Positions 1 through 12,500 of a stretch of 64,000 nucleotides of DNA are shown one piece after another; the first letter of the stretch is position 1, and every line of letters begins with the position of its first letter. The stretch covers positions 11,776,499 through 11,840,498 of the forward strand of contig NW_020654972.1 of assembly GCF_003589595.1 (NCBI RefSeq), read 5' to 3'. Made by a program: the position numbers and the translations under genes. This DNA comes from Hyposmocoma kahamanoa (taxonomy: Eukaryota > Arthropoda > Insecta > Lepidoptera > Cosmopterigidae). Under the pieces are notes generated by a model. That model saw only the letters and a list, made by a program, of their open reading frames with translations. It was not told the DNA's origin and searched no databases.

Positions 1-779
1 GCTCAGGGGAACCCAGTATATTAGTTAATTGATGACGAAATGGAAGCACAAATCTTACTTGTAGTTTGTCATTGTGATATGATTCCAAATGCTGCCTTTG
101 CTACTGCCAAAGACAAAGAAATAAAACATTTATCATTGTCGAAATCCGCCGATTTAACTTGTCAACAAAACACGTCCGTAGTCCCCGACTATACTCTGCG
201 GTGGAGTTTGCTATCAAAAATGAAAACAAAGACGCGAAATAGTTTCAGAAGTCGCGTTTTAGTTTTACCCTTATACTTATTAAACCCTCAAGTAATCATT
301 ACCTGTTTCGTTACTGAAAAAAATCAAGATGCTTCAGATTCTATAAAACATTAGTAACATATCGGCTTAAGAATGTCAATTACAGCTTTTGATTCTCGTA
401 CCATCGTTCACATGACCTAAACCTAGACTGCATGCAGTTGATAACGAGGCATTAATCGCAGACATGTAGTTCATCTGCTAATTGCCTTACAGTTTTATTT
501 AAGTGTTACAGAGAACTTGAACGTCCAATGCCTTTTTATTTTTTAGTACTATACATAGGTATAGTAAGGGTACAGTACAACTACACTCACTGACATGACG
601 GCTTACACCGCTCAGGAAAATTAATAGCGCTAAGAAAGTTATGTAATTCTCCTCACTAACTACAGCATCTGACATTTTTGTCGTACATACCTGAGTAAGA
701 AAACAAAGCGAGATCACTCAAAACAAATGTATCCATTATACATTAGTAACGTGCGGTTACGAGAAAAAAATTGTAGTGA
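1..779. other. No recognisable gene
   Basis: AT-rich DNA. An open frame at 40-354 (plus, 104 codons) has no recognisable motif, no codon-use signal that I can judge and no splice context, so I do not call it a gene. I see no repeat with clear ends here. Confidence 0.5.
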
Positions 780-1035
780 CCAAAATAGGGAACGGTATCT
801 TGAGGTGGTTTGAGCACTTGGAGCGGACGAGTGAAAGCAGGTTCTGACGGAAATGACGAAATGTAGAGCTATAGTGGAAAGTATATTGGAAGAGAAGAAA
901 GTTTTCAGATCAAATCGACAATGTTAAAAAGGCTGGAGTGCGTAATGTGAAGAATAAGAGGGCTTGTATGAAAGATTAATGAAGTAGTACCTAAGTAAAG
1001 TCTCTGCCTACTCCAATAGGAATTCAACTGAGCTA
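780..1035 (+). mobile_element. LINE ORF2 C-terminal fragment
   Basis: The plus-strand translation with one or two frame changes gives the pattern RWFEHLERTSESR, then DQIDNVKKAGVRNVKNKRAC and a stop. This resembles the basic C-terminal tail that follows the reverse transcriptase in many insect LINE proteins (the usual form is RWFGHLERM...DQI...V...RACM). There is no RT core here, so it is a 5'-truncated, decayed copy. The assignment rests on this tail pattern only. Confidence 0.5.
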
Positions 1036-1549
1036 CGAAACTACCAGCAGACCTTACGAATTTTTCTGTACTTATATTGCGCATCTTTTTTGTTAGTTTT
1101 TAACGACTTTTTTGCCGTAGCGCTATTTGTAAGAAATCCATGAAAGTTTTTCTTCACTCAGCGAGGTCCCTTAGAGCTTCCAGCGGCCGATTAAAGATGT
1201 CTCTTTCATAAAATATATATTATCTATTATTTTTGGCCATGATGATATACTGAAAATTCATCGTTGGAATTTAAGTTTGCAGGTTCTACAGAACCTTTGA
1301 AGGTATGTAATGTCATTCAAATTAAATTCATCAAAAGAAATTGGTTCACCTCAATGATCATATAAGACCATTGGTTCACTCTCTTTTAAATTTAAGTAGG
1401 TGGAATTATCAACTATGCCCTTAGAGCATATAGGACGGGAGGCGCTATTAGTATTGTTATTTCTCGAACAAAACTTTTTTCTTATATTTTGACACTATGG
1501 CGTCCAGGCCTTGGCCATATGCAATATCCATTGAGTTGCCAAAAATGTT
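1036..1549. other. Unassigned AT-rich spacer
   Basis: I see no coding potential or clear repeat ends between the LINE tail and the 3' end of the large minus-strand LINE. Confidence 0.4.
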
Positions 1550-1822
1550 TTCTTTTTTCCTGAGACTTCAGGATATTATTGTCGTCGCAGTTGTCTTCAC
1601 GTTGTCAACTTTGATGTGGGTTTTTGGATATTAATATGAAATTAAAATCGGGCAAAGGATATCGCGGAATAAAAATAAAAGCAAACGGAATTTTGGAAAG
1701 GTGATCAACAGGATAGGATAGGTAGTATATATAAAGGTAAATTTAAACAATGAAGGATGGAAATTATGAAAAGAAATGGAAATGAGATAGCTGAAAACAA
1801 TGACAATTGGATGAATAATAAT

Positions 1823-4800
1823 CTAAATTTTAATATCATTTTTCCTTATAAACTGAGCCAGCGCATTGTAATCGGAATAATTATTATACGATAATAACAG
1901 AGCAATTGATGTTGGTAAAGGAATTTGTAAAGAAATTATAGATTGAAAAAACGAAGCACGGTCATATCTTGGACAGGAAAAGAAAAGGTAGTTCAGACTG
2001 TCAATGTCTTGTTCGCATTCGCACATTGAATCAGATATTATATTAAGTCTAGCATAATGTTCAGATGAGCAAGTATGTCCTAATCTCATTCTTGTAATGA
2101 TTGAAGTAACACTCAAAATGTGTACGCGAAAACCCGGGTTTGACAGGGATGTCGGGCTGTATATCACGAAAATATCTGCCCGTAGCTTTACTGCTTGCGT
2201 CCCACACAGTTTGCAAAGATTCTTTAAGATAAATAGCACGTAGTGTAGCCAAGTCATTAGCAAAGTTTCTATATAAATCTAAATCGCCGTTATTTACTGC
2301 ATCTTCAGCTAAGATATCGGCTCTCTCGTTACCTCTAATATCACTGTGACTTGGTATCCACACAAATAATACAGAAAGACCCTTTGAATGGCACTTGTAA
2401 AGGGCTTCACGAATTTGACAAATAATTGGGAAAATGTTACTCGATTTAAAAGGGAATTTACATAATGACTGCAAAGCACTTTTAGAATCAGAAAATATTG
2501 TTGTTTTATGTAATTTTGCTAAGAGAATGTATTCAACTGCCTTAAGAAGACCTACGCATTCACCAGTGAAAACGGATGTTTCAGGAGGTAGCTTTGTTTT
2601 CAGAATAATATCTATTGAGAACGAATAACAACCACTCCTACTGCCGAGTTATCTAGTTTAGAAGCATCAGTGAAAATATGATTGCAGGAATGCCAATTAA
2701 CATCTAAATTAAAGTTAAAGGCAGCGTTCGCAAAACGCCTGTCAACTTCACTAAAATCAAAACAAACGTCCGGGGGCAAAATAAGGCATTCATAATTACT
2801 ACCGTATAATGGGTGAATACCAAAACTATGAGTTGGAGCTTGTAATGTAAGATACTTTCTGTAACTATTTATAAGGCAAGGAGTACTTTTGTGAGACCAA
2901 TAACCCGGGGTATTTATTAGCTTGTTTAATAGCTCAAGTTTTTGTAGTAAAGGGTGACGATTAAATTGGATAATGCGGAAAAATAATTTATCAGCTAGAA
3001 AGTGTTGACGAAGGGCGAGCGTACTCCACTTGCATCGCATTTATCGGACTTGATTTCATAGCACCGGTTATTATTCTAAGAGCCTTCGACTGAATCTTAT
3101 CTAGCTTTAAGATTAGACAAACCACATGGCTCCAGCGTAAAAGATCCATAGTCAATTATACTCCTAATCAGAGCATTATTTACATTATACAGCAGTTTTA
3201 AAGAGTACGAATGGCTACCCCACCAGACCCCGCATAAATATCTAAGCGTGTTAAGAACCTTTTCACATTTATTAACAACATAATCACAATGAGCAGATTC
3301 ATTCATTTTACAATCAAAAAGAATACCAAGATATAAAACCTCGCCAACAACTGGGATTATGTTATTGTTAAAAGAAACATTTCTTGAGGGATGGACTTTA
3401 CGCCTTGAGAAAAACACAATGGAGTTTTACTAGCAGATAACTCTAGACCATTCGAATCTAACCAGCACTTTAACAATGTCAATTTATTTGAATATGTAAT
3501 ATGATAGTACACTCACTGCTTGGTCACTTAGATTAGATTCAACATATAAAAGAACATCGTCAGCATATTGCAAAATAGAAACTCCATTGCCTAAATACCT
3601 GTCTAAATCATGAGTGTATATGTTGTACAGTATGGGACTCAAAACAGATCCTTGCGGAAGACCTTTATTTATTGTCCTCTGTAAAGAATATTCATCATTT
3701 ATAACATTAACAGTTCTATTGTTTAATAAATTTATGATGAAGTTATATAATAATGGTGGAAACTTTAAAAAATCTAATTTTGATTTTAAAATTGGAAAAA
3801 TAACATTATCATATGCCGAACTGATGTCTAAAACCGCAGCTAAAATAGAATTACCGATCGAAAAGGCTAATCTTATATCTGTTGTAAATATAGAGAGACA
3901 GTCCATAGTGCTTCTACCTTTTCGAAATTCGTATTGATTGTTGGACAACAAATTGTTATGTTCAACATACCAATCCAATCGAGATTTCACTAAACTTTCA
4001 GCAGTTTTGATTAAAACAGAAGACAAGGCAATGGGACAGTAAGATGAGCTTTATGTGGGATTTTTATTTGGTCTTAAAACTAATAAAGCCAGACAGCTTT
4101 TACAAGATGGCGAAATTTCACCTGTCAACATGGATGTGTTAATCAGCTGTAAATAATAATAAAGCGCAGAATCATCCAAATTATATAAAAGGGAATAAGT
4201 GATTCCATCACAACCAGGGGCAAAGTCTATAGTACATATAATACAGTATACTATAAAACTAAAAAATAAAAAATGAGATGAAAATAAATTCTTTCAACGA
4301 AAATGGCAAACTTAACCCCGATTCATCATTTGAAAATATAATTTTTTCAAGAACTATTTGTTGTTGGGTTATTGGAGGGGCTAACTTGTCAATGAACTGT
4401 TCAGCAATATCAAAAGGTAAGTTTCTAAAAGGGGAAACTTTAAATTCAGATCTAAATCGACGTATCATTTTCCATACAACTGCAGAGTTGGTACTGGGAC
4501 TGATGGAATCACAAAATCTACGCCAGCTTTAAAAACTTCTTCTCTTTGAGAGTCTTTTTTGTTTCAGACAATTAACTTGAGCGACTCAAGGTTTTCGACA
4601 GTCATACTATATCGATATCGTTCTTCAGCCTCTTTACGCCCTTTAGCAGCATAAGCTTTTTACATTGATCCCATTTATCACCTTGTAGGTTATATTTATA
4701 GTTAGACTTGTTTTTCAAGTTCTTTTTACTCTGAAATGGAAAAGTAATGACTATGGGAAGGTGATAACTGTCACTGATCACATGTCAAGGTCAGCCATGT

Positions 4801-5375
4801 TGAGGAAAGTGATAAAGTAGGAGAACATACTGAAAGGTCAATAGCACTAACAGAGTTGTTGGGGTCAGTAATGTGAGTAGTAGTTCCAGTGTTTAATAAG
4901 CAAAGATTGTTGGTGTCTAATATGTCAAGTATTTGATCTCCGTAGCAATTTGATAAGGAGCTTCCCCATACTTGATGTTGACAATTAAAATCTCCCATGA
5001 CTAAACATGGTTTGGGAAGAATAGAAAACAAATTGTTAATTTGATTTAGTATTAAAGTAGTCGGATGAGGCATATAAATAGAAACAAAACAAATATTATT
5101 TACAGAAGCAGCAATGACGAATAGTCATCACTATGAGAAGGAAGATTAATTAAAGAAAAGGGATAACAATTGCTAATGAGCAAGGCAACACCACAATGCC
5201 CATCAGTTCTGTCTTCGCAAGACAAGAATAGCCTGGGATCTAAAACCTGAACTCAGGTCTAAGCCAGGTCTCAGATAGAGAAATAATAAAAGGATTAAAT
5301 TTGTTTACAATATATATTAAGTCAGATTTTTTATTTACTATGCTTCGGCAATTCCACTGTATTACCGTTGCGTTG
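1823..5375 (-). pseudogene. LINE family A ORF2 (endonuclease-RT-RNase H) pseudogene
   Basis: The start region (about 5375-5250) reads VIQWNCRSIVNKKSDL and ISLSETWL, a typical AP-endonuclease N-terminus. The segment 5073-4771 carries GDFNCQHQVWGS and SAIDLSVCSP, which are endonuclease motifs. The reverse transcriptase segment 4026-3484 carries FRKGRSTMD, LDISSAYD, GLPQGSVLSP and the catalytic YADD box. The RNase H part (2640-2061) includes FTDASK and WIPSHSDIRGNERAD, followed by a cysteine-rich tail (CECEQDIDSLNYLFFSCPRY). Several frameshifts separate these blocks, so no active enzyme can be made. Confidence 0.8.
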
Positions 5376-7370
5376 GGAGTGAATGTTAAAGTTATGGTTT
5401 AAACTTTGCACGGCAACGTCGGTCGGTACAATCATATTAGACTGGGATAAAAGATTTATCAGAGATAATATGATGTCAGCTATGGAAGGCTGAGTGCCCT
5501 CATTATTAATAAAATTGAAGATTCGTTCGTTCGGTGTACCGTCTAGGCTCTCGGGTTTCTCTCAGAGAAAAGTTTAAGGAGACTGGTATCATGACATCAC
5601 ACTACATTTACTCAATTTTTTTATATGCCCGTAAAAATATACATAATTTCAATAAGAAAGAAGATATCCATAATATTAACCTTAGAGCTAAGTCCAAACT
5701 CATGGTACCACGATTTCGTTTAACCAAGGTAAACAACTCTTTTATGGGGAACTGTATACGTTTTTACAATAAGATTCCGGAGCATATATTAAGTGTATCA
5801 TTTCCTAAGTTTAAAAACTACATTAAATATATTTTGATCGAAAAATCATATTACAAAATTGAAGACTACGTGTTAGATAAAGATGTATGGAAAGACGACA
5901 TGGCTCCAGAATCCACACAAATTTGATTCAAAGTGTATTCCATAGCATTTAAGTTTATTGGAAAAGAGCAATCCCTAGAGTTTCTTGCTCGTTCTTCTCA
6001 GGGAGGTCAGCGTAGTGAACGAGCAGTAGCTTAAATGTGACGTTTTCAAGTGTAAATGTATTTTACCTATGGAATAAATAATCTTTGACTTTGACTTTGA
6101 TTGTTCCATTAGAACTTTCACTGGGCATATTATGATCCTTAGCAAACTCATAATGAGCTTTCTGATCATAGCCCGTTTGTTGCTTTGGTGGGTCTTTAGG
6201 TTTAAAAAAACAATTTTGTTTGTAAGAAAATGATGGAGTAGTACTTTGAGAAGCGGAAGTAAAGGAACTACGTGGAGGAGGTGGAGAAGCCAGAATATCA
6301 GCATAAGACTTTGTCACTGCGGAATGAAGTTTGTAAGCTTCAGAATAAGAAATACTATTTTCAGCCATACATACCTACTTTTATACGTTTCTGCCTTTCA
6401 TATTCTAGACATGACTTGCTAGTAGCTAAATGAGACCCATAACAGTGACAACACAGAGCATCATCTTTATCTACAGAACATGACTCACCTGAGTGATCCT
6501 GTCCACACTTAAAACATCGAGGCTTAGAACGGCATTGCAGTTTGGTATGACCGTACCGCCAACAATTCTAGCATTGAACAGTTGGAAAGATGTACAATTC
6601 TACTCGAAGACCATTATAATACATAGATACTCTTTTTGGCAAAACTTGCCCATCAAAGGTCACAACTACAATTTGGGAGGATTTCCACGTAGTTAGTAGT
6701 GCTGATTGTCAACAGTCACCTTAAAGTTTAAACGTCTTATCTTAACAATATGGAGATATATGGATTTTAGACAACCAATAGAAACTCTGCAGGAACTCCA
6801 CGAACTAGGCCCATTCTGGTAATGTTAAAGTTAGGTATAAAAGCTTTGTAGTTGCTAGCTACCAAACAAGTGTCGTTCAAGAAAAAATTAGCGCTTTGAG
6901 AGTCTGAGAAGGACAGGGAACCTCTGTTCCTGCCAATGTTTTTCACACTACCGTTAATTATGTTTTTAAAACCGTTCTTTTTAAGAAAATTGCCAAAGTG
7001 AACTGTGTGTGTAGAGGTTCCGTCATTAAAGGAAGTGGTTAATTTTTGCACATGAACTACATACGGAGAGATATCATGGTGCTCAAATAGTCGGCGGCCT
7101 GACAAATCCTGGCCTTTCTGGGTAATATTAGTATTTGTGGAAGGGGTAGTTAAAGGAGCAGCAACAGACTGAACTGGGGAAGATGAATGAGGAATTATCA
7201 GTATGGTCCGTGTCCATACTGGAATCATTGGAGGCAATCATCACATTTCTACCAACTGAGGGGACCGTGCCCCCTGGATTAGGGGGCTCGACCTTTTCAG
7301 GCAAAAGCAAAAATGATGAAACTTTCCAGATGACGATGGTTATGTACACAAAAAACAATATATACAATCA
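5335..7370 (-). pseudogene. LINE family A ORF1 (gag-like) pseudogene
   Basis: The N-terminal part (7237-6767) contains the motif SPYVVHVQ, shared with the copy near 20.68 kb. Downstream (about 6580-6385) come CCHC-type zinc knuckles (CFNC, CFKCGQ, CCHCYGS patterns), then a proline/serine-rich tail (6368-6110). The frame shifts at least near 7190 and 6760. The plus-strand LINE at 5528-6100 interrupts the tail. Beyond it, the minus-strand frame beginning about 5530 stays open for some 65 codons to a stop near 5335, which is likely the original C-terminus. The product would have been the nucleic-acid-binding chaperone of the element. It cannot encode an intact protein. Confidence 0.7.
5528..6100 (+). 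mobile_element. LINE family K 3' end, copy 1 (nested)
   Basis: 5'-truncated LINE on the plus strand. The frame 5534-5926 encodes the ORF2 C-terminus (FRLTKVNNSFMGNCIRFYNK...), followed by a 3' UTR that ends in a (TTTGAC)n-type tail at 6083-6100. A second copy with the same C-terminus, UTR and tail style lies at 13006-13823. It sits inside ORF1 of the minus-strand family A LINE, so it is younger than that element. Imperfect GATTcGTTC / GATTGTTC flanks at about 5520 and 6098 may be the target duplication. Confidence 0.75.
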
Positions 7371-8215
7371 AATAAATAATGTTTACACAAATACTAGACT
7401 ACCACCTAATTACATTATTATTAAATTTTTTATTTGCAAGCCGAAAAAGTAACCCGCCTATATCGAGGTTTCCCGCGCTTTTTTTTCCGAACAAAACTTT
7501 CTGCCGCTTATCGACGTGACGGTGTCGATATGTATTACGTACTGGTTAATCATGTATACGAAAAATGTAATTTCACACTTGGCTAGACAGGATGTAGTGA
7601 ATTTCTTTTTCCAATTTTGTGTGTAGTGTAACAGTGGTATTGTTTTACTAGTATTTGACAGAGGAGATTGCCCATTGACTTACAAATAAATGGATGACAA
7701 TAAATACAATCCAAAATCTAATCCAAAAACCGCGGAAAAAATGTCCGGAGTTTTTTTTTCAGTTTATGACTTTTCGCGGTCAGCGTTGAAGCCAATGACA
7801 AGCATGGTCAAAGTTAATCATAGTGACATGTATAGAAATATTTAAAAAACTAAAACATTTAATTTAAACAGTAAAGTCATTGCAGTATTGCTTAATTTTG
7901 TTTGCCACAATTTAAAGACCCAAAAACTATCCATATTCAGCTTCTACTGGAAATAACAAAATGAACAATCTTTAGCTTCTAGTGAAAACTACTTGTACAC
8001 AGGAGTGATGGAGTAGTCTTAATGTTTTACTAATTAATATTATAGTGTTATGTTGAATTTTATATGAATTCATTTCAACTAATAAGAGTTGTACAGATAT
8101 ATAGGTACATACAAATATTGTAAATGTTAAAATAGCTGTGTCTCTCTGTTGGTAGTTAAGACGTGCTGTAAAAAATGTACCGATGTTTCGAATATCTAGA
8201 TTCCAACTAGACGTA

Positions 8216-8379
8216 GGGTCGTATTCTAGAACTCTATTCAATGCTCAAGTCAGATCTGAGTATGGTTTAAAGCACTCGAAATCATACTCAAGTTCCTGCC
8301 ATTAGGGTCGTATTTCCAGTGCTTGTGTTGCCAGTGCAATCCTGACTTGAGCATTGAATAGAGTTCTAGAATACGACCC
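8216..8379. mobile_element. 164-bp foldback MITE
   Basis: The two ends are a perfect 37-bp inverted repeat (8216-8252 and 8343-8379), starting GGGTCGTATTCTAG. The flanking trinucleotide GTA occurs on both sides (8213-8215 and 8380-8382) and may be the target duplication. It has no coding capacity. A relative at 36982-37092 shares both the terminal word and part of the interior in rearranged order. The superfamily is not assignable. Confidence 0.8.
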
Positions 8380-8988
8380 GTAAACTTAAAGTTTCATAAT
8401 CTCGAAAACCGATTTATAACAAAACCGTTATGTTGTAAAATTAGCAATTAAAAAAAATGTAAAAAATAGGCTTATGTATGGAATGTAATTCCACCCTTGG
8501 CTAGACATCCAGTCTATATATAGCAGCAGAGATTTTTTTGCAAGTTTGTAAAGCGCAAGACGACATGTTTCGCGGAGTACTTGACGCGGTGAACTCGATA
8601 ATGGAAATGAAAAAACATCGAATTGAAAGTAGTGTTTATTGTGCGATAGTTGTTTTGTGCTTGTACCACACCAGCATTTCAAGCTACACATTGACGTATC
8701 TTGTTCCGTTGCACTGGAGGTGATTTTCGAACGAAAATGTGTAGTCTGCTGTGCCGTTGTCCGTACCTTAACAGAGGGCATTGCGTCCTACATGCTCTAA
8801 GACTACGCATATAAACTTTTGGTTAATTCTGCCATTCGTCTGTAAACATTTTTGAATCTTGGCGCTGTTCGCCTTTAAGTTGGCTATGAATGCTTATGTT
8901 AGCCAAATACCATCTATCTAACGGTTGACATGTCGTATAACGTATATATTAAATAACATGTAAATTAACACGGCCAAAATGTTCGCTA

Positions 8989-9022
8989 ATTAATATGGGG
9001 CTATTGTTAGCCCCATATTAAT
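8989..9022. repeat. Perfect 15-bp hairpin
   Basis: The arm ATTAATATGGGGCTA (8989-9003) is followed by the loop TTGT and its exact reverse complement (9008-9022). It is too short and AT-ended for a microRNA precursor. It more likely arose by a local template switch. Confidence 0.7.
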
Positions 9023-9427
9023 AAGTAGTAGTAGTATTTCTTATGTTTCTCATCCTTTTGTAATATTGTTTTGATGGTTTTGACAGAAAGTAATAATATT
9101 TTTTTACGGTCTATGATTATTTGGGTCTAGCAGGATCTAGAGAAAAAATGTACGTGTTTTTTGTTCTTCTGATTTAAAGTTTCTTGTAGAAATTGTCTCC
9201 AAGATCAACCTAAGGAAATTTAAATATAGATTCTCTAATTTGATGTTGTTACTTACTCAAAAGTTTTTATTCTTGTCTATGGTTTGTTGGCCGGTCAGCC
9301 ATTTTGGATTTTGATAATGGTTCACTGTCGATAAAAAAAAGTGCAATGTTTTCGTTCTACCTTTAATATTAGTACAAAAATCGACCGTCGCCACATTCAA
9401 CTAGATATTCTGTGCTCGTCGCCGCCA

Positions 9428-9466
9428 TATAATAAAGTTAGGCTTTAGACGAAGACGCGGTCAGTC
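9428..9466 (+). promoter_or_regulatory. Candidate smaug core promoter
   Basis: TATAATAA at 9428-9435 lies about 30 bp before TCAGTC at 9461-9466, which matches the arthropod initiator. This spacing is canonical, and the start codon follows at 9544, leaving a leader of about 80 nt. Inferred from motifs only. Confidence 0.35.
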
Positions 9467-9543
9467 GTCAGCGAGTCTCGTCGCAAACACAAACAAATTG
9501 GATATCGGTCTGCTATGGTTGCTTTCGGCTGGGCGGCACGGCG

Positions 9544-12500
9544 ATGAACGGTACAGGCAGCGCAGGAAGTGCAAGCACATTTTACGAGCAGCTAGGCGGC
9601 GTAGTGGGTGTGTTCGACCAGTGTGGCGCCTGCGAGCGCACAGTGATGGCAGTGGCGCTGGCACGGCGCGTGCCGTGGCCCGGCCTGCGACTGCTGCAGC
9701 GTGCAGTGGATGCCGCATTGCAACTGCACGTGGAGGACGAACGGCTCGAACGGGACGCCAACGATGAGGTGCTGCTAGCCGGCTTGCTATCGCCGCGCCT
9801 CGATGACGATGACGACGACGGTGACTCACTTAAAACTGTTTTCCCTCACGTCCATTACCCACAATCATACCTCCATTTATGTAATATGTATATTTGTTAA
9901 AAAGATCCTGCTTAGATATTTACAATAGTAATCTTTGAAGTTCTATGTGACTATTTAAGCAAATAGGCAATATTATTATTTGCAGGAACAGAACGTTTGC
10001 GGCAGCTCCTGACCCTGCTTCCGTTGTTGCGCACAGACAATGAGCGCGCGAAGGATGTGTACGTGAGTGCAGTGCCGGTGCTGGTGCAACGCTGTGTCGA
10101 CGCGCCTCGGCGTATGTCTGCTGCACCCGACCTCTGTCGACAACTGCTGTCCTACCTTTTAGTACATCCAGCACTCACCATTCATGACCAGAGGTCAGTT
10201 GAAGTTTTAGGTGTAATCCATAACACTACTTTGTTAGTCAATACAAATTGCAAACTCCTGAATCAAGATTATTATTTTTCTTAAAATTGGAACATAAATT
10301 CAATTAATTGAGAAAACAATGTTCTGGACTACACAAGGGTGATGATGGCAAGTGAACATAAATAAATTAAAATCACAATTGAGCCAAGCCTGCCTGAATG
10401 AACACACACACTTTTGTAATCGTGGAAATAGAGGAGGTAGCAAATTTAAGGTTAGCCATTGATGTGATATACAGGATGTAAATTTGAGACGGGGCAGCAA
10501 GGCTGGCTACCATCATCATTGTCGTTACAGGAAAACGGTTCTATAAGACTATAAATGAATTTTGAAGATATTTTGATTGGTATTCACAGATTTAGAAAAA
10601 ATGGTACATTCAGCATGATAAAAGACAATTTTTTATGCCATTCGATCCAGTCTCTTGTAAGGATCAATAAGGGTCTCTATGAGACTAACTGAGGTAAGAG
10701 TAGGTAAAATGTCAGTAATAGCAAAAACATTTTACCATTCATTTTAAATGAAAACTTTTTGTTAAGAAAAGAAACTGGCCACTACTCTACAAATAAGAAT
10801 TAAGTAAAACCTCAAAAATAACCATATCATTATTTTTTAAATTTGGAACAGTTTTGTTTTGTTAATAGTGACTTGTCACTTTTACCAGAGAATAAAGAAT
10901 AAGGCTCAACTTACACTGGCGCAGAGTCGAAGCGTCGCGTCCTGTTTTTCAACTACACCGCCTGGCGACGCGCGTCGCATTAGTGCGCCGGGATCACAGT
11001 GTGGTCGGCGTCTGACGCCTCACACGCGCCGCGCGTCAATCGCGCGAAGCCGCTCGAATGCTACTAGGCGCCGACGCGTCGACGCTCGATTTCATATTTG
11101 CACAACACAAATTTGTACCTTAATAATGGGAAAATGGAGGTGAATATATTATAGGCGAAAAACATGACGCGTCGCGACGCTTCAACTCTGCGCCAGTGTG
11201 AGTTGAGCCTAAGGGAACGGACACTCCGCCCCTCCCTAGTTTTAGATACCGCACCACGCCCCGCACATTGCCGGTCACATTGACTGAACGACAACAAGGC
11301 TGCCGGCGAGCCGTTTTCACGCGAAGACGGCTTTGATATTTGAAATAAGTTTTCATTTATTCATTACGAAACTTGTACGTTAATATAAAACATCATTTTA
11401 AGTTACTATTTATTATGGTCGTGAATTGTGCTGTGTACGGCTGTTTATCATCACTTTCCGAAAAATGAAACGAAGTAAGTAAAAAAAAAGTATGTCTGCG
11501 ACTCATTCAGTTATTGTTTTCTTCATTTATTTACTGCAGAGTATTATGTGTGTATAAAAAATACAGATTTATTATATCAATATTAGTAGACGCCATGATT
11601 TCGCGAATTTTCTATTCGTATTGCCGATAAATATTACGTAGGTAGTGAATTTATCTAATTGTAAACTAAACTTGGACAAGCAATTTCAAATACCGTGGTT
11701 ACCTTATTTAAAAGTACATGTCCAAAATATAACAATTTAAGTGCTTTTAATATATTATTGAAATAAATCTGCAATATTACTCTAGTTAGTAAATTAATGA
11801 AAAATATGATAATAATATCGATATAAATACCTAATCGACATGTATAATTATTAGGGCGCGTTCAAATTAGCCCTAATACCCTAGTAACCCTGCCACTTCA
11901 CGCACACATTTGCGCGAGTGCTGATAACGCCTTGCTGTATGTAGTAGTAGTAGTAGTAGTTAAATAATTTTTTACCATTGTATGGAGTGTCTGGGGTGTG
12001 CTTTTACTATGATTTTTAATCGAAATGTTCTCAAATGTGGAAACAAATGGATTGGAACACGTGGTCCTATCTATCATATGGTCACCTCGCAGTCTTGATC
12101 TGACATCCCCATCCCCTGTTTTTTTCTTTCGGGCTATGTAAAAAATGAAATTTATAAAAAAAAATACAACAGTGTTAAAGAATTGAAAGACGCACTTGTA
12201 GCAATTTTCAATGGAATCCATCCAAGTAAAATTTCAGTCGCTACTTGCTCTTTGCAGAAGAGAGTGAATCGATGCATGCGCCAAAGCGGCAATCAATTCG
12301 AGCACTTACTATCATAGATTTTTTTATGTTATTTTGCTTTTTTTTATTGTTTTGAAATACATAATACGTTGTCAATTTGATACTTTCCTTATTGTTAGTT
12401 TCCTTAATTACCTAGAATAACTTATTACTAAATATGTCCCTACAAAATGTACGGTAAAAATTTTTTTGCGATTTCTGACATTTCGAGTTCTGTTACTTCA

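Larger units (their letters stand above)
1550..7500 (-). mobile_element. RNase H-bearing LINE, family A copy 1 (degenerate)
   Basis: A nearly full-length non-LTR retrotransposon in minus orientation. Its order on the minus strand is 5' leader (about 7500-7370), gag-like ORF1 (7370-5335), then ORF2 with AP-type endonuclease (5375-4771), reverse transcriptase (about 4260-3100) and RNase H (2640-2060). The gag zinc knuckles plus EN-RT-RNase H order place it with the I-like, RNase H-carrying clades; the exact clade is inference. Frames are broken many times. A plus-strand LINE tail (5528-6100) has landed in ORF1. Three more partial copies of this family lie at 19636, 26745 and 27785. The 3' boundary is approximate. 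Confidence 0.8.
7501..9427. other. Intergenic DNA upstream of smaug
   Basis: I see no gene. The stretch contains a foldback MITE (8216-8379) and a perfect hairpin (8989-9022). Two similar segments around the words ACACTTGGCTAGACA (about 7575) and ACCCTTGGCTAGACA (about 8490) suggest another dispersed repeat. Confidence 0.5.

Noticed and set aside
40..354. 104-codon plus-strand frame as a gene
   Set aside because: No motif, no family resemblance, no promoter or splice context.
9461..9829. Antisense frame over smaug exon 1
   Set aside because: Arg/Ala/His-rich shadow of the GC-rich exon on the other strand.
11415..11475. THAP-domain-like first exon (NCAVYGC text)
   Set aside because: An in-frame stop follows within about 18 codons, before any donor, and no downstream exon was found.
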